Below, in pieces: positions 14,101-23,921 of a stretch of 64,000 nucleotides of DNA. The notes under the pieces were generated by a model. That model saw only the letters and a list, made by a program, of their open reading frames with translations. It made no database searches and was not told the DNA's origin. The translations under genes were made by a program, and so were the position numbers. Every line of letters starts with the position of its first letter. Position 1 is the first letter of the stretch. Source of the stretch: Paraspadella gotoi (taxonomy: Eukaryota; Chaetognatha); contig CM119267.1 in assembly GCA_051294375.1 (NCBI GenBank), forward strand, positions 11,543,553 through 11,607,552. Reading direction: 5' to 3'.

Positions 14101-17100
14101 CGGGATGAAGTTGGTATAAAATAAAGTTGATTATCTTAATACCGAACAAACAATGTTATCTCGCGTTTTCTTGTTTATTTTGTAAACAAACAATTTTTTT
14201 TTCTTTCTAAGCCAGTGGTTCATTATTATTTTTTTAAGGATTTAAATTAAACTAATTTAATATTTTATTTGATATTTAACCCTCCCGCCCCAAGAGACCT
14301 TGAATAGACCAAAAGTGGCATCGCCTCTTGATGAATATGATTCTTTTTTTTCATGTCGAAATTACGATGCGATTGGCTAGACGAGACTGAAAGGACAGAT
14401 CAGTTTCGGGGCACTTATTATCCTAATTTTTTCCGAAATCTTTAATCCAATCCCAAATTTAATATTTAACCCTAATCCTAATTCTAAATATAATCCCTAA
14501 TCCTTAAACCTAATTTTTAAACCAAATAACAAACTTAATTCTGAGTTTAAGCTTTCGGGAAAAGATAGCCCGTTATAATTACGGCGTTACTGCGCAAACA
14601 CATATTATAAATTATCTAATTATCCGATTAAATGAGCACCTCTTATTGGAATTTGCTCGTTATCTCGGAAAGCGACGGAGCCGCCTCTGACCGTCGATCT
14701 TCGCCTGTCTTTCATAATGCTGCCTCGTCCCGGATTTGTCTCTGAAACGGAGCGAACAATTTAGAGGAAAAACATTATGACCATTGAAGGCAAAATAATA
14801 TTTTATATATTTTTATACAGAAAGAATGACAATAATATTGTAAATCTTAAGCATAATTAAAATCGAACCGAGTGTTAAATAATGACCACCTTAAAACCCC
14901 TCAAATTCGACCTCCCTTTTTCCACATTCGCGCCCTTAAACATTTTCGCCGAATATGACTGCCACTTAGAATCCGATTGAACAATTTTTTTTTTATTCAA
15001 AAGAGCGGACAGATTCATTTTGAACGCCTGGTTAGAAAGGTAAACGATGGCCTTGTAAAAAGAAAAATTGACAAGCCCTTGAGATATTTGGCTACTGAAA
15101 TCACAAGGTTTTAAATCGATTTTTCACAGAAATCTTGCCATAATTGACTCAAGATTTTATGTTGTCACAATTTTTCCTTTTAATTTATATAGAGAATAAA
15201 AATTTTTAAAATAGCAAAAGTCACTCCAGAAGTGAGTAGGTAATTTAATCCAGTTTGTTTGATATGAAAAATGTAGTCAAACGCTGTATAAAAATTTTTA
15301 CTAGCGGTTGAGACACTGCGCTATCAGAATATTGCATTTCTAAATCGACTTTTTAACTGGATCAAGGAGATATTGCTCAAGTTTTTCGGTAGATTCAAAC
15401 GAAAATCTCTATTGAAAAAATTTGGACTCTTTTGCTCACGAATAATCGACTTCTTGAAAAAAGATCTCTGCTCTCGAAATATGTAAAATTTTATATAAAA
15501 CTCGACTTACTCGCTGGACTGGAGAAGTCTTGCGTCGAGAAGTGGCTGAAAACAAGTTAAAATATTTCCTGGTTAAATTCTTCCCCCTCGTTGATTCTAT
15601 GGTGGACTAAAATCCACCAACCGTCATTCGCCTCCCAATCCTAATGTCCGGGGTTATACCCCGGTGGTCGCCTAGCAGTTAAGAGGGACGCGGCACTTAG
15701 CCCGCCTGTAACACGGTGTTACAGCCTGATCCGAAGCTCAGGGACTGCTTATATTGAACGGTTCTGTCATTATCACATAACAATTATTACTGTCTCTTGG
15801 CGTTTTTTTAATTTTTTATTTTGTTTGTTTTTTGTTTTTTGTTTTTTGTTTAAGATTGAATTACCCAGCTGACTCCCCTGTTGGAACCTCTAATCTGTTG
15901 CTCACGAACGACTGTTAAATAGGGTGAAAAATAATGCAAATTTTTCACGTTGCTATTTACTTTCTTTTCTGTGTGAGAGAAATTTCATTCATGATTCAGA
16001 AGATAAACTTACGGCGCCCCTCTTGTGGACGATGCTCCCTCGGACGTTGGATGCAATGGAACCTCTCAGACTGAAACCTTCGGCCGCGTCCATTTTCTTC
16101 CGCATATTGGCGAAACCAATATCGGTGGCGCTCAACTCCTGAATCGCGTTTATCGCAGAATTAGAATTAGACAGCTTTATTGCATTCATCATGGCTTGGT
16201 TCTCTCGCAACAATATTGTCCTGCTCATTATTGCTCAGCGCTGACATCATGCGATTACATCATGCTCATCATTGCCCAGCGATGACATCATGCAATGACA
16301 TCATGCTCATCATTGCTCAGCGATGACATTCATGCTCATCATTGCTCAGCGATGACATCATGCGATGACATCATGCTCATCATTGCTGCAGCGCTGACAT
16401 CATGCGATTACATCATGCTCATCATTGCCCAGCGATGACATCATTCAATACATATGCTCATCATTGGTCAGCGATGACATCATGCTCATCATTGCTCAGC
16501 GATGACATCATGCGATGACATCATGCTCATCATTGCTCAGCGCTGACATCATGCGATTACATCATGCTCATCATTGCCCAGCGATGACATCATGCAATGA
16601 CATCATGCTCATCATTGCTCAGCGATGACATCATGCTCATCATTCCTCAGCGATGACATCATGCGATGACATCATGCTCATCATTGCTCAGCAATGACTT
16701 CATGCGATGACATCATGCTCATCATTGCTCAGCGATGACATCATGCGATGACATCGTGCTCATCATTTCTCAGTGATGACATCATGCGATGATGCATCGT
16801 GCTCATCATTTCTCAGTGATGACATCATGCGAATCATTGCCCAGCGATGACATCATGCGATGACATCATGCTCATCATTGCTCAGCGATGACATCATGCG
16901 ATGACATCGTGCTCATCATTTCTCAGTGATGACATCATGCGATGACATCGTGCTCATCATTTCTCGGTGATGACATCATGCGATGACATCATGCTCATCA
17001 TTGCCCAGCGATGATATCATGTGATGACATCATGCTCATCATTGCTCAGCGATGACATCATGCTCATCATTGCTCAGTGATGACATCATGCGATGACATC

Positions 17101-17175
17101 ATGCTCATCATTGCTATGCGATGACATCATTCTCATCATTGCTCAGCGATGACAATATTTCGACCGCGAAGACCT

Positions 17176-17207
<32 letters not shown>

Positions 17208-19008
17208 CCGAATCTAACGCTTTCTCTTCTGTTATCGTATCCCGGGGAAGAGTCCTGTTATTTGTTTGTTAGCCTATATCATATATGTTCTATTAATTTT
17301 CTCTTTTCTTAGTTATTGTTTTTTTTTTTTATCGCAACTTTACCTGAATCCATGTTTCTTGACTGATTTGGTCGCCGGAATTGACCCTAAGTAAAATAAG
17401 AGAGAGTTGACTAACACAGGTCGTTTACTACTTAATAATTGTCAGTGAATGCAATTAATTGTTATAGATTAATGATCGATATTTCCCGCGATTGTGACTC
17501 ACCTGCTACCATTTTTCTTCTTCTCCGTACTTCCGCTGCGAACTTTGGAGTGTCGTCTCAAAAAGAGTTGATGATCCCAAGGAGCCTCGTCACCGTCTAT
17601 GTATGAAGAAAGTTAAGTTTACAATGGATTCCGAAAGCAGCTGATGATTGAATCGACATAGAATAAACAACAAACACTGAACAAAAGATCTTAAGTGGTT
17701 AATGACGTAACAATAACTAATGTAACAACGGACTATCGTATTGCATCGACGATATTTAGAGCAGGGAACTCATAATGAGATATATATATAAATGTGTTTC
17801 TTTGTTTGTTTATTTCTGACCGCCGTATTTGTCGACGTCAACGTATAGTTGTCCTAAAGTTCTGTACTTTGCGCCTCCGTCTTCTTCTTGCAAATACCGT
17901 AGATCACGAATCTGAAAAGTGAGTGAAAAGACTAAAACTTTAGTATAAACTTAAACTATTAGTAATAATGAAATTGGTACAACCAATATAAAAATTATCC
18001 ATTCATTTAATAAATAAGCTATCTTGCCCCTGACTTTGGACAGGCTTTGGTGGTTTAAGGCCTCCATCACTCTTACAAGATAATGACATAGCAGGTCCCT
18101 ACAAGCTTTCAATCAAGACTCTCTCACAGTCCCGATTATTCACTCCCAGAGTACCTGGCTTCCCTATCAATGAAGTGGAATATAATTCTTAACGATTAAA
18201 TAAAAATTTATGACGCTAGCCTTTAACAGGTGATTGTCGACGAAACTTTTGTCCATGAGTTTGAGATTCACGTGATTTCCACCTTTCCGGATGAAAGGCT
18301 CGAGGTTACTAGTTTCTAGGGAATACCTTGGATATGAATGGAGCAAAATGGATTTCATTACGGTTGGGCTCATAGGTTAGCTCATAGTTCAATTTCAACA
18401 GCTACACGGAGGCTGGTCAGGAGCTTTTAAATAGGAAGCTTGCCGATAGTCGATACGTTACCACAACATTTATTTACTGTTTTTCAACCCTCCCTGACCC
18501 CCTATCGATGCCAGTCCTCTGACATCCGCATTTATTACTCGTCACGACAACACTTCCAGTAACCACGCCCACTTTCTCCGATCCCATGGAACCTTTTCTT
18601 GGGCTTCCTGGCGGCCGCCCGCAAACGTTCTCGGTGATCGTTGGAACAGAGATAGAATTTTTTGGGCCTTGGCGGCGGGAGGACAATAGAGTCTCCCTGT
18701 AGAAATAAAATGAGTTTTCTTTAAAAATGAAAGTCGAAGATTAAATGAGTGACGAAAGATTGTCTAATTTAAAAAAGTCCTATCCCCAACAGCGGCTGAG
18801 AATAAGGGCGAGAGCGGTTCGAGACCCGTACGCCTCAAAAACATGAACATTTTGGAAATGTAGACAGAAATGTCGCCCACGACGTAAACTCTCATGACAA
18901 TCCGCAAGAGGCGCCACAACCTTCGATTTGGCGTCAAATGTGAAACAACTCACATGAAGGGAAGGATTTCTTCCAACGACGACGAGACTTGTGTCCGGTT
19001 TATCGTGT
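11101..19008 (-). CDS. Unrecognised multi-exon gene, 3' portion of at least 437 residues; 5' end not found
   Basis: Fourteen minus-strand coding segments were joined by hand: 19008-18954, 18696-18593, 18308-18215, 17911-17821, 17596-17503, 17386-17344, 17254-17154, 16220-16013, 15545-15511, 14741-14692, 14053-13933, 11708-11644, 11529-11431, 11255-11101. Every junction is GT-AG and phase-compatible, and the frame ends in TAG at 11103-11101. The protein has a proline/basic segment (LPPPRPKK), an eight-Asp run, an Arg/Ser/Gly-rich stretch with repeated RGSI, and a C-terminus ending FRSTLSRD. I see no signal peptide, membrane helix or known catalytic motif and do not recognise the family. The weakest links are the acceptor at 14054 (preceded by an A-rich rather than pyrimidine tract), exon 14741-14692, and donor GTCATA at 18214. 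The frame is open upstream, and an exon near 19580-19370 may belong but its phase does not fit. Introns hold a foldback element and a dispersed repeat. Confidence 0.6.
12330..12600. repeat. Degenerate telomere-like CCCTAA repeats
   Basis: CCCTAACCCTAA-type hexamers recur at about 12340-12350, 12410-12430, 12452-12458 and 12552-12565, with reverse GGGTTAGG forms near 12800. They are interspersed with unrelated sequence and lie inside the foldback element, so this is not a functional telomere. Confidence 0.6.
12863..12965. repeat. Second copy of a roughly 100-bp direct repeat inside the foldback element
   Basis: It matches 12515-12620 with few changes: TTTAATCCTTAATTTCCTTC, CCTAACCCTAACCCAAGCTT, then GCAAAATCGCAATACTTAA. 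The copies are about 348 bp apart in the same orientation. Confidence 0.75.
15640..15780 (+). mobile_element. Possible third SINE-like element
   Basis: GGTGGTCGCCTAGCAGTTAA resembles the 5' end of a tRNA-derived SINE (A-box region). There is no convincing B box and no second copy in the window. It lies in the intron between exons 16013 and 15545 of the unrecognised gene. Confidence 0.25.
16013..16220 (-). CDS. Internal exon downstream of the satellite insertion
   Basis: This is the second half of a coding exon of the unrecognised gene. It reads LLRENQAMMNAIKLSNSNSA and continues open to RGA, with an excellent donor GTAAGT at 16012. The first half lies at 17254-17154. Deleting the intervening array together with one of the two 8-bp flanks restores one continuous reading frame across the break (VEILLRENQ). 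Splicing from GT at 17153 to AG at 16221 also keeps frame and adds three residues. That both routes stay in frame is strong evidence the two pieces were once contiguous. Confidence 0.65.
16218..17151. repeat. 934-bp minisatellite array, 41-bp unit with a 28-bp variant
   Basis: The array consists of imperfect head-to-tail copies of a 41-bp unit built from GCTCATCATTGCTCAGCGA, then TGACATCATG, then CGATGACATCA. Some units lack the last 13 bp, giving 28-bp repeats. Variant letters (CTCAG/CCCAG, GCGATG/GCGCTG, ATCATG/ATCGTG) recur in blocks, suggesting higher-order amplification. The array begins and ends against copies of the octamer ACAATATT (16210-16217 and 17152-17159). No reading frame crosses it. 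It sits inside a coding exon of the minus-strand gene. Confidence 0.9.
17154..17254 (-). CDS. Internal exon upstream of the satellite insertion, with Asp8 tract
   Basis: Acceptor ATAACAG precedes the exon at 17255. It reads DSSPGYDNRRESVRFG, then eight Asp from a (GAC)n run, then ENEVFAVEI. Reading on without splicing enters the tandem array and meets a stop (TAG) within about 45 bp. The potential donor at 17153 is GTCATC, weak by animal standards but similar to other donors in this window. Confidence 0.65.
17968..18180 (+). mobile_element. Dispersed repeat family R1, full copy a
   Basis: It opens with AATTGGTACAACCAATATAA, passes GGCCTCCATCACTCTTACAA and ends near CTCCCAGAGTACCTGGCTTC. Other copies are at 38602-38822 (-), 43335-43475 (+, 5' truncated), 46395-46612 (-) and 57825-58030 (-). 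There is no coding capacity and no obvious terminal inverted repeat, so it is a SINE-like or MITE-like non-autonomous element. It lies in an intron of the unrecognised gene. Confidence 0.75.
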
Positions 19009-19059
19009 CTATTAATCACGGCCAAGCACAAAAAGAAAATGTGAGAAATTAAAACAAAA

Positions 19060-19100
19060 AATAATTAATTAATTAATTAATTAATTAATTAATTAATTAA

Positions 19101-19176
<76 letters not shown>

Positions 19177-19330
19177 ATATAAAAAATAAATAAATAAATA
19201 AATCTATAAATTAAGAAAGATTAATAAAAAATAAAATAAATATTAAATAAATATTAAATAAATTTTAAATAAATAAATATTAAATACATATTAAATAAAT
19301 ATAAAGAAAATAAATAAATAAATATAAAGA
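19060..19330. repeat. (AATT)n / (AAAT)n tetranucleotide array
   Basis: About 45 bp of TTAA-type repeats is followed by about 230 bp of AAAT and variants. A possible exon reading LNYLSVRQMVEFLQQQKSGQ on the minus strand adjoins at 19576-19370 (acceptor TTCAATAG). Its donor phase does not fit the exon at 19008, so I did not join it. Confidence 0.85.
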
Positions 19331-19576
19331 AAATAAATAAAGAAACAAATGGTACGGAGAGCTGGACAGCAAGCAGCAATCCCGGCTGCAATCGCCTCGA
19401 CAACATCGAACGAGATCCTCGATCGGACCTGTCCGGATTTCTGCTGTTGAAGAAACTCCACCATCTGTCGTACGGAGAGATAATTAAGCGCGCGGGGAGG
19501 AGACCCGATCCCGAGAACTCCCCCATGTTGTCGTTGTGGTTGTTTTGGTCGTCGGAGTCTGTCCTGTCGGCGAGCG

Positions 19577-19795
19577 ATCAAACTTTCTATTGAAAAGAAA
19601 GAAATTCGTAAAAAAAAATCCCGAAAAAGTTCGCTATGCCGGTTTAAAATACGATCAATTTTAAAACGCGTTGGACTAATCGGCTAATTAAATTTAGCGT
19701 TTATACCTCAGAGTGATTAGTGGTGGATGGGTGTTTCCTTGAAAAGTAAAATATTTTTAATGTAATTGAGAGCTTGGTTTTACACTTACCCTCTC

Positions 19796-19869
<74 letters not shown>

Positions 19870-21106
19870 CTCCCACTTTCTTGCCTCATCGGTGCAAAAT
19901 CGGGGGAAAAAACTTTTTTTTGGAAAATTTGAATTTATTTCCTCCTTTCATGCCGAGGAATTGTAGAGCGGAGAAAAGCTCCATATTTGCTTTGCCCTTT
20001 TTTTTCCCGAGTTTAAAATTTTCTTTCAAACATTTTTTTTCAATTTATTTTTCTATCAATAAACTTTTTTTTTTTTAATCAGTTTTATATTATTCTCTTT
20101 TTATCCCATTTTAATAACATTTTTCGGTTCAAATACAAAATCGAACCAAGTTTTTTTCTCCTAAATTTTCATTCCGGCTCGAAACTGGTCGTCAGATTCA
20201 AAACGACGACGAAGACGAACGAGTGACAAGGAAGAGAATCATTAAAACGTCTTAGATGACCCCAAAGAAATCCAAATGTATTTTTCTTCACTCTCTCTTT
20301 CCCTACCTCCTCTTTATCCCTTCCTCCTTCCATCACTTCCCGAGAGGAGGGAACGTTACGGCCAAAACAAATTTTATGGGGAAGTGAGGAAGTTTCCTTC
20401 GCCTCTGATAAGACCTGAGAGACTCGAATATTCCGCCTCGCCTCTCTCGCTCCAGTCCAGTCGTTTTCTCTCTCTTTCTCTTTCTCTCTCTCTCTCTCTT
20501 TCACCTCTCTCGCTCCAGTCCAGTCGTTTTCTCTCTCTCTCTCTCTTTCTCTTTCTCTCTCTCTCTCTTTTCTCTCTCTTTCGCCTCTCTCGCTCCAGTC
20601 GAGTCGTTTTCTCCGTGAAAATCTCAGCCCTCCTGGTTCACTCTTTTTGGCAGTTAAATACTAAATTTTATTTTTTTTTTTTACATTTATGTTTTTAAAA
20701 AATAATCTCAAAGTTTTAATTTAGTTTAATAAATTTTTATTTTTTTAAGATAAAACTTAATAAAAAAATATATGATAACAAAACAAAGAAAAAATAAATA
20801 TTTTATTTTATTATTACTTGTTTTAAGCGATACACCTTATTCACCTTATTCACCTTATTCTAATATTTTACGTTTTCCCTATTACTATCATCCTTGATAT
20901 AAAAAAATTGTAGATATGTATTTATATTTCAAATCTTTCTATTTTTTAATTAATCAAACATCTTCAACGAAAGCAAGAACAAAAAAGCGAGAAAAAGGAC
21001 ACGTGCAAAGAAAAAACTTTTTTTGTACTGTCACTGGTGGTGTTTGAAAATTTAAGCAAGTTCTTGCGTCCAATTTAAATTTAAACTGTTCATTTTATCT
21101 CAATTT
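19577..21106. other. Intergenic between the two minus-strand genes
   Basis: Contains a (TC)n tract (19796-19870) and three copies of a roughly 70-bp unit, CTCTCGCTCCAGTC plus a TC run (20440-20610). The remainder is AT-rich. No gene supported. Confidence 0.7.
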
Positions 21107-23921
21107 TCAAACCGAATTCATGTCGATCGTGGGAAATATTGGTTGATCGATTTTCTCATTGTCAAAGTACCACGTCTCCCGCGAATCCGTCACGACTTTC
21201 GATCGGACGGCGGTTGGCGATTCGCTCGAAGGGTCGCTGAGAAACGAATCGGGTTCGCTGCGGCAAGATGACGTGGGCTGAAGGAACTTAGCGGAGTGGC
21301 CCTCTTCTTTGGATTGCGGAAGAACTGTTTCGCCGTTATCGGTACTCGGGAGTAGCACGGACGATGTGGTGGCGACGGTAGGGAGTTGGCCTGAGGCGAA
21401 TCAGGGCCAGGCTCTCTCGTCAATATTTAGAAAACGTAAACCCTTTCTAATTTTAGCATAAGTATGACGGGCCTATAATTTTATTAGCACGATCTTAGCT
21501 ATACTACTCTCAACTAACTTCATACCTAGAACCCGAGCTAACTTTTCGTTGAGCGGTTTCCTGGTGTGGCGCCACTTAGCAAGCGCCTGATCCAGCGCTT
21601 CGACGTAGTCCGGATGGATTTGCCAGTATCCTCCCTTCCCTTGTATATTTTTCGAGCGTGGCACTTTGACGAAGGCGCTGTTCAAGGACAGATTGTGTCG
21701 GATGATGTTCTAGAAAGAGGTAAATGTGAAATAGGGTTTTTTAAAATGAATATTTGAGCAATATGAATAATAATTTATAAGTTTTATGGGGTTTTTTTTA
21801 TCAGCCTACATATAATTACTTAATACTTATATCGCCAACCTGCCAGTTCGTTCTGGTATTTTTGTAAAATGCATAGTTTTCTTTGATATACGCGTAAATC
21901 TCGGCAAGGCTGACGGCGCGCTTCTTCGACTTCATCGCCAAATAGATGAGGGAAGAGTAGCTGAAGGGCGGCTTCAACGAGTCGTCCGTCTTGAAGTCGA
22001 TGGGAGGATGCAGTGGCCCGATAGTTGCTGAATATTGAGTAGGGAGTTTCTAGAAATAAAACTTTCTGTGGCGCTTATTGCACGGCCAACGTCAGCTTTT
22101 CAAAAAAGCGATAGTTTTAAAGAAAACTGACACAATATGCAAATGAGGTTTAAAATGAGGTTCGTAGAAAATAGATATGATCCAATCCAATAGTCAACCA
22201 CCTGTCATCGGCAGAGGATGATTTTCTTGATCGATGGAATCGTTCTTGTCTCTCGTCGACTTCGCTCCCTCGTTCACTTCCATCCCGCTTTCCTCGTCAA
22301 CGACGACCATCTGAGGCTTATCGCTGCTCGTGAGAAGAAACGAGTTCTCTTCTAGCGATTGATGAGAGACAGGGACCGAGGCATCCTTGTTTGGAGACCT
22401 TAGCTGCTCAGTCGGTTGTTTATCTGAAATGAAAGATTTTGATAGTCAGGATATTAAAGAAGACAAATCGATCGATCAATCAATCGATTATTCGAACCGT
22501 CGCCGACGATTTCGAGCCCGTCGTCTAATTCGCCGCCTCCTTCCAATGATTCCACTTGATCCCGACGATCCTCTGTCAAGTTTATAGTCAATGGCCCCGT
22601 CGACGTCGTCAATGGCGGCTTTGGTGTCGTAAATATGGGCTTGATCGTCGCCGGCGACCCAATGCTGTAGACAATTTGCGTCGAACCTCGGCTTTTCGCC
22701 AATACCGACTGAGAAGGCGACGGGGCAGCGAGCGGCATCGTCGTCTTCATCGAAGGGAACCGCGGGATGGCAAAATCAGCCATGGCGCCGCCGACGACTG
22801 ACTTAAGCGCCGACGCTGGCGCCGCAACGGAGATGACGGGATTCGTTTGACTGGATGGCTCGGCCATCAAAGTTTTTCGCTGCCAGTTGGAGATCGCGAG
22901 GCTGCTTGGGACCTAAGTATTGGATAATTTATAATGGATAACTGGTTATTTTAAAAATTACAGCTCATTTATTTTCAAAAAATTGTAATCAATGTGTTTG
23001 TTACGTTTAACATTTTATTTTTTACATCAAACCCCAAATCGTTTCTTCAAATAATTAAAATTGTCAATCACCTCCGTACTGGCGTTGGTTGCCATCTTCT
23101 TGAAAAGAGTGTTGGCGCAATACATTTCAGCTGGTCGGCGGGCAGCGACGCTAAAGTCGGGAGCATTGCCAGAGTAGTTCCGTGGATGTTCTAGGGTGTA
23201 GCAATTTTTTGAATGTTCAGATTATATGTTTATTACTCTTTTGTAATTTTTTATTTCCTTAGGGTTAAAAGTAAAACAAAATTTCAATCTTTTTTTTGAA
23301 GAAAATATCCTTATGTTATGTACTATTATCGCACTTACTAGTCGGCGTGTTCGACGGATTCGTCCTGTTCTTTCGTCTCTCTTTCGCGCGACGATTTTTA
23401 AACCAATTTTTGATGGTGGATTCCGCGAGACCTAACTTCTTTTGAAGGCAGATTCGGGCCCAGACGTCGGGGAACGGATCGAGACGAAAGACAAACTCCA
23501 ATATCTCTAGCTGAGCGCTACCTATTGTCGGCCTGAAATTGAGAAAAAATATGCCATCTTAAAACCTTGTTTGATTGCAGATTTACACCTCATTTTACCT
23601 GATTCTCTTTGTGTTAGGGACGTTTCTAAGATCTATACGCTTTGTAGTAAAATTTTGAGCGAAAACCATGTTGAAGGGATCCTCTGTAGGCAGTGTCGGA
23701 ACTCCCACAATAGCATGGCTTTCTTTCCGTACTAAAGAATCTTCGTTCACGTACAGTAAATTCTGCTTGGACTGAGCGTCGAAACTGTAAGCACCAGGAT
23801 TAAAGACCGACGTTTTGGCTGCTGTTGAAGACCCCGAAGCCGTCCCCGAAGCCGCGGTCCATTGGAATACCGTGTGCGAGGGTTTCGACGTAGCTGCTGG
23901 CACAGTTGCTTTAAACTCCAT
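21107..23921 (-). CDS. Homeodomain plus forkhead transcription factor, 8 exons, 642 residues (fusion or two tandem genes)
   Basis: Read on the minus strand as eight exons: 23921-23599, 23532-23339, 23190-23072, 22912-22498, 22423-22202, 22027-21840, 21709-21526, 21390-21107. All introns are GT-AG (66-174 bp), every junction is phase-compatible (phases 2,1,0,1,1,0,1), and the total is 1929 bp ending in TGA. The ATG at 23921 is the first Met after an in-frame TAA about 15 codons upstream. Residues 1-103 are Ala/Ser/Thr-rich. Residues 104-163 form a homeodomain and about 443-535 a forkhead domain. The linker is Ser/Pro-rich, then acidic; the C-terminus is Ser-rich. Expected role: nuclear DNA-binding regulator. 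The exon 5/6 junction uses the acceptor at 22029-22028 (ATTCAG); a second AG 16 bases upstream on the minus strand would break the frame. Alternative: a homeobox gene stopping at TGA 23029-23027 and a forkhead gene starting at ATG 22867, leaving 159 bp for 3'UTR and promoter, or an operon. Both domains are certain; the single protein is inference. Confidence 0.62.
21526..21709 (-). CDS. Forkhead exon 2 (recognition helix and wings)
   Basis: This exon continues the forkhead domain with [16 protein letters not shown] and [12 protein letters not shown], matching helix 3, strand 2 and wing 1 of Fox proteins in order and spacing. The His and Asn of RHN that contact bases are present. The residue before IRHN is Ile rather than the nearly universal Ser (NSIRHN in most Fox proteins). 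GKGGYW plus a following Pro-Asp-Tyr resembles FoxJ1 (GKGGFWRIDP) better than FoxO or FoxP. The donor GTATGA at 21525 is phase 1 and joins the terminal exon 21390-21107, which encodes a Ser/Thr-rich tail ending MNSV. Confidence 0.9.
21840..22027 (-). CDS. Forkhead exon 1 (N-terminal half of winged helix), FoxJ1-like
   Basis: The exon carries the start of a forkhead domain: [14 protein letters not shown], then helix 2 [14 protein letters not shown], ending at NWQ immediately before the recognition helix. The donor is GTTGGC at 21839 in phase 0, and the next exon (21709-21526) continues with the recognition helix in frame. The preceding acceptor is chosen because only ATTCAG at 22029-22028 keeps the KPPFSY frame joined to the exon ending at 22202. 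Resemblance to FoxJ1 (motile-cilia regulator) rests on this half plus the GKGGYW wing in the next exon; FoxK or another class II Fox is possible. Confidence 0.9.
23339..23532 (-). CDS. Homeobox exon, K50 paired-like class
   Basis: This exon encodes nearly all of a 60-residue homeodomain; its first four residues come from the preceding exon and the fifth, Arg5 (residue 108), is split across the junction. Counting from the recognition helix [15 protein letters not shown] gives Trp48, Phe49, Lys50, Asn51 and Arg53 at canonical positions, with Arg5, Leu16 and Phe20 also in place. Lys50 together with the PDVWAR segment before helix 2 resembles the K50 paired-like group (Otx, Gsc, Pitx), but the rest is divergent and I cannot place it in a family. 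No paired domain or octapeptide was seen in the adjacent exons. The intron interrupting codon 5 is unlike the position 46/47 intron common in paired-class genes. The domain itself is essentially certain. Confidence 0.92.

Noticed and set aside
16210-17160. CRISPR-like array
   Set aside because: Units abut with no unique spacers, and the setting is an animal gene. It is a minisatellite.
19370-19576. Additional upstream exon of the unrecognised gene
   Set aside because: A good acceptor and open frame exist, but no donor gives the phase needed to join the exon at 19008. Left as unassigned.
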